Shown here: one piece after another, positions 31,295 through 36,843 of the stretch
Position numbering within the stretch: position 1 is the stretch's first letter
How the letters are laid out: every line of letters begins with the position of its first letter
Assembly: GCA_041658685.1 (NCBI GenBank)
Contig: JBAZZS010000004.1
Coordinates: forward strand, 1-36,843
Origin: Candidatus Gracilibacteria bacterium
Lineage (GTDB): Bacteria > Patescibacteriota > Gracilibacteria > UBA1369 > UBA12473
Length of the DNA stretch: 36,843 nt
Reading direction: 5' to 3'
The notes under the pieces: generated by a model
Database searches by the model: none
Told to the model about the DNA's origin: nothing
The model's input: only the letters and a program-made list of their open reading frames with translations
Translations under genes and position numbers: made by a program

Positions 31295-32935
31295 CTACAT
31301 CATATCCATCCCGCCCGGCATTCCACCCATTCCTCCCATATGACCGCCTTCTTTCTTATCCTCCGGAATATCGGTCACCCCGGCTTCGGTGGTCAAGAAA
31401 ATTCCGGCCAATGACGCGGCATTTTCCAACGCGGAGCGCGTGACTTTTTTCGGATCCACAATCCCAGACTTGATCATATCGACCATTTCGCCTTTTTCAG
31501 CGTCATAGCCTTGTCCGGCCTTGGCATTGCGAACCATATCCACGATCACCGCACCTTCTTTCCCCGCGTTTTGCGCGATTTGGAACACCGGAGACTCGAG
31601 GGCTTTTTTCACAATCGCGATTCCCGTGGTTTCATCCATATCCGCCCCTTTGAGCGCATCGAGAATCTTGGCGGCTTGCAACAAAGCGGTTCCTCCTCCG
31701 GCCACAATCCCCTCTTCCACAGCCGCACGAGTCGCAGACAACGCATCTTCAATGCGATGTTTCTTTTCCTTAAGCTCCACTTCCGTGGCTGCACCGACCT
31801 TGATAATGCCAACACCTCCGGACAATTTCGCCAAGCGTTCCGTGAGTTTTTCTTTATCAAAATCCGATGTGGTGTGATCGAGCGTAACCTTAATTTCCGC
31901 CACGCGAGCATCGATGGCCTTCTGATTGCCGGCGCCTTCCACAATCGTGGTGTCATCTTTGGTGGCAATCACTTTTCGCGCTTCTCCAAGATGAGTCAAA
32001 TCCGCATTCTCAAGCGTCAAACCCACTTCTTCGGAAATCACGGTTGCTCCGGTCAACGCCGCAATATCTTTAAGAATTTCCTTACGTCGATCCCCAAATG
32101 CCGGGGCCTTGATCGCAAGCATGCTGAACGTGCCTCGAAGTTTATTCACCACCATGGTGGCAAGCGCTTCCCCGTCCACATCTTCGGCAATGATCACGAG
32201 CTCTTTTTTCCCGCCCTGTGCCAATTTTTCCAACAAAGGAAGAATGGTTTGCACGGACGAAATTTTCTTATCCGTGATTAAAATTTTTGCATTTTCATAG
32301 GTCGCCTCCATACGTCCCGAATCCGTAACCATATAAGGAGAAATATACCCGTTGTCGAATTGCATTCCTTCCACCACTTCCATATCGAGCCCAAAAGTCT
32401 GAGATTCTTCCACCGTGATCACGCCATCATTCCCGACCTTTTCCATGGCCATGGAAATGAATTTGCCCACTTCCGGATCTTGGGCGGAAATCGTGGCCAC
32501 CTGCGCCACTTCTTCCGGAGTGCTGATGTCTTTTTTCATTTCACCCAATTCATGCACGATTTTTTTCACCGCTTTGTCGATCCCGCGCTTCAAAGCAATC
32601 GGATTGGCTCCGGCCGCGAGATTGCGGAATCCTTCGGTGATGATGGCGTACGCCAATACCGTGGCAGTCGTGGTCCCATCTCCGGCCACATCATTGGTTT
32701 TGGTCGCCACTTCTTTCACGAGTTGTGCTCCCATATTTTCAAACGGATCCGGGAGATCGATTTCTTTTGCAATGGTCACACCATCGTTCGTGATGGTGGG
32801 AGCTCCATATTTTTTATCAAGAACCACATTGCGACCCTTGGGCCCCATGGTGATGCGAACCGCATCGGCCAAGCGTTTGGCGCCATTGATCATTTTTTGG
32901 CGAACCGCGTCGCCGTATTGAACCTGTTTAGACAT
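31295..32935 (-). CDS. groEL: 60 kDa chaperonin GroEL
   Basis: 546 residues. It forms double heptamer rings that fold proteins with GroES. The ATP-site signature GPKGRNVVLDKKYGAPTI is at about 32-49 and AGDGTTTATVLA at about 85-96; the equatorial signature AAVEEGIVAGGGTALL is near 405-420. The C-terminal Gly/Met tail GGMGGMPGGMDMM is present. It lies 38 nt downstream of groES and is controlled with it. Confidence 0.98.
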   Translation of the reverse strand: MSKQVQYGDAVRQKMINGAKRLADAVRITMGPKGRNVVLDKKYGAPTITNDGVTIAKEIDLPDPFENMGAQLVKEVATKTNDVAGDGTTTATVLAYAIITEGFRNLAAGANPIALKRGIDKAVKKIVHELGEMKKDISTPEEVAQVATISAQDPEVGKFISMAMEKVGNDGVITVEESQTFGLDMEVVEGMQFDNGYISPYMVTDSGRMEATYENAKILITDKKISSVQTILPLLEKLAQGGKKELVIIAEDVDGEALATMVVNKLRGTFSMLAIKAPAFGDRRKEILKDIAALTGATVISEEVGLTLENADLTHLGEARKVIATKDDTTIVEGAGNQKAIDARVAEIKVTLDHTTSDFDKEKLTERLAKLSGGVGIIKVGAATEVELKEKKHRIEDALSATRAAVEEGIVAGGGTALLQAAKILDALKGADMDETTGIAIVKKALESPVFQIAQNAGKEGAVIVDMVRNAKAGQGYDAEKGEMVDMIKSGIVDPKKVTRSALENAASLAGIFLTTEAGVTDIPEDKKEGGHMGGMGGMPGGMDMM

Positions 32936-32973
32936 GATAGAAAAATTTTAAATGTTAAATTTTAGATTTTAAA

Positions 32974-33270
32974 TTATCCAAGAATCGCGAGCACATCGCT
33001 TTCATTCAAAAAAAGCAATTCTTTTCCCTCGTGTTTCACTTCTGTGGGCCCGTATTTGGTAAAAAGAACCGTGTCCCCCACTTTGACGGTCATGGGAATT
33101 CGTTTCCCTTCATTATTTAATTTCCCCGCACCAATGGCGAGAACTTTCCCTTTTTGAGGTTTTTCTTTTGCCGACTCGGGAAGAACAATCCCGGAAGCAG
33201 TGACTTCGTCTTCCTTGAGACGTTCCACCACCAACCCATCGTTTAAAGGCTGAAGCGTAACTTTCTCCAT
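32974..33270 (-). CDS. groES: 10 kDa co-chaperonin GroES
   Basis: 98 residues. Mobile loop region KEDEVTASGIVLPESAKEKPQKG at about 19-41, then KVGDTVLFTKYGPTEVKHEGKELLFLNESDVLAIL, the standard end of the family. First gene of groESL, preceded by a CIRCE operator and promoter. The repressor gene hrcA is not in the window. Confidence 0.98.
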   Translation of the reverse strand: MEKVTLQPLNDGLVVERLKEDEVTASGIVLPESAKEKPQKGKVLAIGAGKLNNEGKRIPMTVKVGDTVLFTKYGPTEVKHEGKELLFLNESDVLAILG

Positions 33271-33298
33271 ATAAAAATAAGGTTAAAAACTAAAAAAG

Positions 33299-33325
33299 CT
33301 AGCACACTATATTTGAGAGTGCTAA
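33299..33325 (-). promoter_or_regulatory. CIRCE operator (HrcA binding site)
   Basis: On the minus strand TTAGCACTC, a 9-bp spacer and GTGTGCTAG. The left arm is a perfect CIRCE arm; the right arm differs from GAGTGCTAA at two positions. It overlaps the groESL -10 box. Confidence 0.9.
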
Positions 33326-33334
33326 GGGAGTCAA
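33306..33334 (-). promoter_or_regulatory. Promoter of groESL
   Basis: TTGACT (33329-33334), a 17-bp spacer and TATAGT (33306-33311) on the minus strand. The CIRCE arms cover the spacer and -10 box, so HrcA would block RNA polymerase. Leader about 30 nt. Confidence 0.8.
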
Positions 33335-33341
33335 GGAAAAT

Positions 33342-34874
33342 TTATTTCGCCACGTCCTCCACTCGAATCTCTCGAATCACATCCACCTTGATTTCACCTT
33401 GATATTGGAGTTGATCCTCGATTTGAGCGGCAATACGGTGCACCATTTTGGCAGCTTGGAGGTCATCGATGACCGACGGTTCCACAAACACGCGCACTTG
33501 GCGCCCGGCCTGAACCGCGTACGATTTACGCACACCTTCAAACGAATTCGCAACCGTCTCAATTTCACGCAAACGTTTTACGAAATTTTCAAGATTTTCC
33601 TTATTGGCTCCGGGTCGAGACTCGGAAATTCGATTCGCCACTTGAATAATTTTAGCTTCAATCGTCTCCGCAAAACAATCACCTTCATGCGCTTCCACGC
33701 AATGAACAAGCTCGCGCGGTAACCCGAATTTCTTTAAAATATCACGCCCGATCAACGAATGCGGCATCTGAATTTCATGATCCATGGCCTTGCCAATATC
33801 ATGAAGCAACCCGGCTTTTCGACACAAAGCCCCATCCGCTCCCAAATCCGTAGCCAATGACGCAGCCAAAAAGGCCACTTCCATCGAGTGTTTGAGCACA
33901 TTTTGGCCATAACTCGTACGAAATTTAAGACGTCCCAAAAGCTTGAGTAATTCCACGGGCAACCCAACCACTCCGGCCTCAAACGCGGCTTTTTCTCCCA
34001 ATTCACGGATCAATTGAGTCACTTCTTCTTTGGCTTTTTTCACCACTTCCTCAATGCGGGCCGGATGAATACGTCCATCCTCAACCAAACGTTCGAGGGC
34101 AATTTTAGCCACATAGCGACGCACCAAATCAAACCCGGAAATCACAATCGACCCCGGCGTATCATCCACAATCACATCAATTCCGGTGAGCTCTTCAAAC
34201 GTATTAATATTACGTCCTTCACGACCAATGATGCGACCTTTCATCTCATCGTTCGGAATATTCACAATCGTGGCTGTGGATTCCATCGTGGTCTCGGCCG
34301 CGTATTTTTGAATCGCGTCCACAATCATACTGCGGGCACGCAATTCCGCTTCATCGTGCAAATCTTTTTCCGTTTTTCGAATCTGTGCGATGAGATCTTC
34401 TTTGGCTTCTTCTTCCACTTTTTTCAACAACAATTCCCGCGCCTCATCTTTAGACAAACTGGCCACGCGTTCAAGCTGCCCCTTCTGTTGTTCATATAAT
34501 TTCTGAACTTCTTCCTTAAGAGAACGAACCGCCACAACCTTGGATTCGAGCTCGGTTTTGGTTTTTTCCGCTTCACGAAGTTGTTTATCGAGCGTCTCTT
34601 CTTTGGTCTCAATACGCTTTTCCATCTTATCGAGCTGAACACGCTTTTCACGCTCTTCTTTCTTGGCTTCTTCCTGAATTCTCAACGCCTCATTTTTAGC
34701 GTCGAATAAAAGTTCCTTGGATCTGGAATTCGCTTCTTGAAGCTCATGTCTCGTCTTTTCCGAAACTCGCGCTTCCTCCTCACGAAGCTTTTTCGAACGA
34801 ATCTGATAACCACCAGCGGCTCCTCCGAGGAGCCCAACCAAACCCAACAATAATAAAGTACTGATTTCCGGCAT
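33342..34874 (-). CDS. rny: Ribonuclease Y
   Basis: 510 residues. A membrane endoribonuclease that starts mRNA decay. One N-terminal membrane helix (about 5-22, STLLLLGLVGLLGGAAGG), a long charged coiled coil (about 28-185), a KH domain with GRIIGREGRN at 214-223, and an HD domain with AGLLHDIGKAMDHE (H359-D360). Length and order are typical. The stop is 8 nt from the groESL -35 box, with no visible terminator between them. The transcript appears to start about 175 nt upstream, giving an unusually long leader. Confidence 0.97.
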   Translation of the reverse strand: MPEISTLLLLGLVGLLGGAAGGYQIRSKKLREEEARVSEKTRHELQEANSRSKELLFDAKNEALRIQEEAKKEEREKRVQLDKMEKRIETKEETLDKQLREAEKTKTELESKVVAVRSLKEEVQKLYEQQKGQLERVASLSKDEARELLLKKVEEEAKEDLIAQIRKTEKDLHDEAELRARSMIVDAIQKYAAETTMESTATIVNIPNDEMKGRIIGREGRNINTFEELTGIDVIVDDTPGSIVISGFDLVRRYVAKIALERLVEDGRIHPARIEEVVKKAKEEVTQLIRELGEKAAFEAGVVGLPVELLKLLGRLKFRTSYGQNVLKHSMEVAFLAASLATDLGADGALCRKAGLLHDIGKAMDHEIQMPHSLIGRDILKKFGLPRELVHCVEAHEGDCFAETIEAKIIQVANRISESRPGANKENLENFVKRLREIETVANSFEGVRKSYAVQAGRQVRVFVEPSVIDDLQAAKMVHRIAAQIEDQLQYQGEIKVDVIREIRVEDVAK

Positions 34875-34904
34875 AAAAAGGGGGGCTTTAAACGCCTCTG
34901 CATA

Positions 34905-34924
34905 CCTTTTCCCCTCCCAAAAGG
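34905..34924 (-). promoter_or_regulatory. Leader hairpin of rny with a purine-rich loop
   Basis: On the minus strand CCTTTT, loop GGGAGGGG, AAAAGG: a 6-bp stem that displays a G-rich, Shine-Dalgarno-like loop 30 nt before the rny ATG. Together with the long leader it may be a regulatory site. Confidence 0.35.
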
Positions 34925-35054
34925 GATCTTTCTTAGATCAAATCGAACGCATCAACAAATCAAAATCTAAAAGTAAACGAATCAACAAGATCAAAATTTT
35001 AAGAAAGAATCAGATTAAAAAGGCAAAACAAAGACTATATAAAAATCTAGCTTA

Positions 35055-35084
35055 ACGATACTGGAGTCCGGGAAAATAAGTCAA
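35055..35084 (-). promoter_or_regulatory. Promoter of rny
   Basis: TTGACT (35079-35084), an 18-bp spacer and TATCGT (35055-35060) on the minus strand. The 344-bp gap 34875-35218 otherwise holds the rny leader and the divergent promoter at 35168-35196, with no gene. Confidence 0.5.
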
Positions 35085-35167
35085 GAAGCAAAAAAGGGGA
35101 AAGGGATGGGAAAAATTAAGAATTTCACCTGACAAAATAATGGCGCAAAAAACAGTCAAGTTAAAAG

Positions 35168-35196
35168 TTGACGATTTACGAGTTTGATGGTATTGA
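35168..35196 (+). promoter_or_regulatory. Promoter of the small acidic gene
   Basis: TTGACG (35168-35173), a 17-bp spacer and TATTGA (35191-35196); leader about 15 nt. The -35 box is the right arm of an inverted repeat GTCAA-N7-TTGAC (35155-35172), a possible operator. Confidence 0.4.
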
Positions 35197-35218
35197 TTAT
35201 ATTTAATCAAAAATAGAT

Positions 35219-35449
35219 ATGTCTGAATTAAGGGATTACGACGATGATTATAACGATGATAGCAACAACGAAAACCCTCCTGTAAAAAGGGGCCCAGAAA
35301 TGCATTTCATACTAGGTCCTCTCGTTTTTCCAAAAGAAACCCCACCGACGCCAAAAAAAGAATCCGATGAATGGGAAGGGGAAATATTAAAAATTTACGC
35401 TAGAGATTTAAGGATCCGCTTTTGGAATTGGGTCTTATACGAAGATTAA
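35219..35449 (+). CDS. Small acidic hypothetical protein
   Basis: 76 residues (MSELRDYDDDYNDDSNNENPP...). The first 25 are mostly Asp/Asn, probably disordered; the C-terminal half (EWEGEILKIYARDLRIRFWNWVLYED) could form one amphipathic helix. There is no membrane segment or known motif. It has its own promoter, and a hairpin at 35512-35540 may end the transcript. Confidence 0.5.
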   Translation: MSELRDYDDDYNDDSNNENPPVKRGPEMHFILGPLVFPKETPPTPKKESDEWEGEILKIYARDLRIRFWNWVLYED

Positions 35450-35511
35450 AGTGAAGTGCGTTAAAAAAAACTGAATATCAATCAATCGCTGAAAATTCAA
35501 TCACTACTCAA

Positions 35512-35555
35512 ACAACAAATTTTCTACGCAAATCTGTTGTGGTTCATCTTTTTTT
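35512..35555 (+). terminator. Possible terminator after the small acidic gene
   Basis: ACAACA with TGTTGT plus an inner ATTT with AAAT, one mismatch between them and a 7-nt loop; a T-run follows but only after 8 further bases. The rest of the 35450-35637 gap shows no gene. Confidence 0.4.
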
Positions 35556-35637
35556 AACGTTTTTGTCATAACTCAAATGTTATCGTTGAGGCGCTTTCAC
35601 AAATCCCGCAAAAATTTTATTTTTTAACCTTATTTTT

Positions 35638-36702
35638 ATGAAAAATTTACAACGGGTTTGCGCATTTTTTGCGCTGTTCCTTTTTATCCCCATGGCGCTC
35701 GCCGAAGACGGTTGGGGTTGGACCTCATCACCCACTCCGGGGGCACTCAACCTTCTCACCGATGAAACGGGCGAAACTGCCGAATCCTACTCCAATGGCA
35801 CACTCTCGGATGACATCATGTTGTCCGAAATCCTTCCCAACCCCGAAGGAAGCGACACCGAGACCGAATGGATTGAACTTTATAATATGGGAACAGACAA
35901 CGTAGATCTCGGCAATTGGTCTCTAGATGACGAAGAGGAAGGAAGCACCCCTTATATTTTCCCTGCCGGAACCACCATCGAAGCGCAAGATTTTCTCGTG
36001 ATTTATCGTATCGACTCCAATCTTTCCCTCAACAACGACACCGACCAAGTCCGACTTTTTGATTTTGAAGGAACACTCAAAGACAACGTAACCTATGAAG
36101 GCTCTCCGGAAGCCCAATCCTACGCCCGTATCGAACTCGCGGAAGATGAAATGGCGCAAACGCCAATCGCCCCTCGAGGAAAACTTATATCATGGCTCAT
36201 TCCGCAAGCGCGTGCCCAAGAACAAACATCAACAAATTCGTCTCAAAAAATCGCCTTCCTCAACTCACCTTGGGAATGGACCTCGGATTTAACCGTTGGC
36301 TCCCAAAACCCGATTTATTATTTTCTTCAAGGTACGGTTCAATCTCTCCTCCCCTTTAAAAACAGCGTTTTGCTGGATCGAAACGGAGCTACACTTGAGG
36401 TTTCTCTGGCAAAATTGGATCTCAATGACACTCTTAAAAAATCCATATTCAGCCCCGGCGAAACCGTCAGTGGATACGCCACCCAAACCGCACCCGACCA
36501 ATTCGAGCTCAAACGGTTGGAAGACGTCCCCTCCACCATTTCTTTACCCACTGAAAATAAAAGCCTTATTCTTCGCTATATTCTCTTAAGTATTTTGCTC
36601 ACCGGAGGACTCGGCTTTATCCTGTGGCAACAAAAAAAACAGACCCGCATGAGCAAAGCGAATGTCCCCTCTCCCTCATCTTCTCTCGACGTAGCGGCAT
36701 AA
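35638..36702 (+). CDS. Lamin-tail-domain surface protein with C-terminal anchor
   Basis: 354 residues. A signal peptide at 1-22 (MKNLQRVCAFFALFLFIPMALA) with cleavage likely after ALA. A motif WGWTSSPTPGALN follows, then a lamin-tail domain at about 60-165 (IMLSEILPNPEGSDTETEWIEL, TDNVDLGNWSLDDEE). The W-x-W-T-S motif recurs as WEWTSDLTVGSQN near 218-230. An OB-like region (about 235-300) precedes a membrane helix (about 312-330, YILLSILLTGGLGFILW) and a short basic tail. LTD domains are common in secreted proteins of bacteria such as CPR members, often for surface or nucleic-acid attachment. The last 20 codons overlap a dispersed hairpin repeat, so the tail sequence is probably repeat-derived. 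Confidence 0.82.
   Translation: MKNLQRVCAFFALFLFIPMALAEDGWGWTSSPTPGALNLLTDETGETAESYSNGTLSDDIMLSEILPNPEGSDTETEWIELYNMGTDNVDLGNWSLDDEEEGSTPYIFPAGTTIEAQDFLVIYRIDSNLSLNNDTDQVRLFDFEGTLKDNVTYEGSPEAQSYARIELAEDEMAQTPIAPRGKLISWLIPQARAQEQTSTNSSQKIAFLNSPWEWTSDLTVGSQNPIYYFLQGTVQSLLPFKNSVLLDRNGATLEVSLAKLDLNDTLKKSIFSPGETVSGYATQTAPDQFELKRLEDVPSTISLPTENKSLILRYILLSILLTGGLGFILWQQKKQTRMSKANVPSPSSSLDVAA
36648..36685 (+). repeat. Hairpin repeat inside the 3' end of the lamin-tail gene
   Basis: CATGAGCAAAGCGAATGTCC followed by CCTCTCCCTCATCTTCTC, close to the intergenic copy at 16098-16133. It is translated as MSKANVPSPSSS near the C-terminus. Confidence 0.7.
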
Positions 36703-36812
36703 CTTTCTTCCCACCCAAAACTCTGCCCGGGCGGGATAGTTAACGAAACTTGGTTGAAGAATATTTTCTTTTAAATCTGTAAAAGTTTCTTTTTTGTGTC
36801 ATTTTCTCGTGT

Positions 36813-36843
36813 ATGAATAAAAAACATGAGAAATCTTCCTGCT
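36813..36843 (+). CDS. Possible 5' end of a further gene (cut by the window edge)
   Basis: An ATG at 36813 (MNKKHEKSSC...) or in another frame at 36826 (MRNLPA...) opens to the right edge. Ten codons or fewer are visible, so neither can be confirmed. The 36703-36812 spacer shows no clear promoter. Confidence 0.25.
   Translation, partial: MNKKHEKSSC

Noticed and set aside
34682..34903. Upstream frame starting in the rny leader after GGGAGGGG
   Set aside because: It overlaps rny in another frame and reads Arg/Cys/Trp-rich nonsense; only its first codons could act as a short upstream ORF.

Overview
The window is a gene-dense bacterial chromosome segment of moderate GC content, using the standard genetic code (TGA is a normal stop, for example in trpR). 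It has no rRNA, tRNA, CRISPR array or recognisable phage or IS gene. The gene set and style suggest a Candidate Phyla Radiation (Patescibacteria) genome, perhaps Peregrinibacteria: lamin-tail and FecR-type surface proteins, Yip1-like membrane proteins, RNase Y, a CIRCE-controlled groESL operon, PilT without neighbouring pilus genes, and K+-independent pyrophosphatase. That placement is inference from style, not from a marker tree. None of the gene starts I inspected has a clear Shine-Dalgarno sequence; starts follow AT-rich or T-rich DNA, and some may be leaderless.

Layout. 1-638: 5' part of a proline-repeat protein (minus strand). 720-3239: a two-gene minus-strand operon pairing a soluble PRC-MgtE_N-CBS protein with a divergent NRAMP-type transporter whose metal-site residues suggest Mg2+ or broad specificity. 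3398-5117: an orphan gene and two overlapping Yip1-like membrane genes. 5266-7651: proton-pumping pyrophosphatase and a small gene. 7773-16091: tryptophan region. 16308-18901: ribosomal protein L25, YbaB and MltG, separated by repeat-rich spacers. 18905-22964: secreted and FecR-like proteins, dnaA, and an apparently frameshifted small gene. 23023-26440: rseP, frr, pyrH and a tail-anchored protein. 26491-30114: a MutS-like ATPase, a cNMP-binding/GAF protein and pilT. 30236-31207: an HD-type hydrolase. 31295-33270: groEL and groES. 33342-34874: RNase Y. 35219-36702: a small acidic protein and a lamin-tail-domain surface protein.

The centrepiece is the tryptophan operon, read right to left as trpR, trpE-G-D-C-F as ONE 1552-residue protein, a DAHP synthase, trpB and trpA. 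Three layers stand out. (1) The trpR promoter carries three CTAG half-sites at 8-bp spacing over its -10 box, as expected for a TrpR operator. (2) TrpR ends in tandem Trp codons, followed by a strong intrinsic terminator and a mutually exclusive antiterminator that overlaps the trpR stop codon. This is the geometry of ribosome-mediated trp attenuation, with the repressor's own C-terminus acting as the leader peptide. (3) The linkers of the five-domain fusion between TrpE and TrpG and between TrpG and TrpD are translated copies of hairpin repeats that lie elsewhere in intergenic DNA. This suggests that the fusion arose by read-through of former spacers. Together the operon would make tryptophan from chorismate and also supply the committed enzyme of the shikimate pathway under Trp control.
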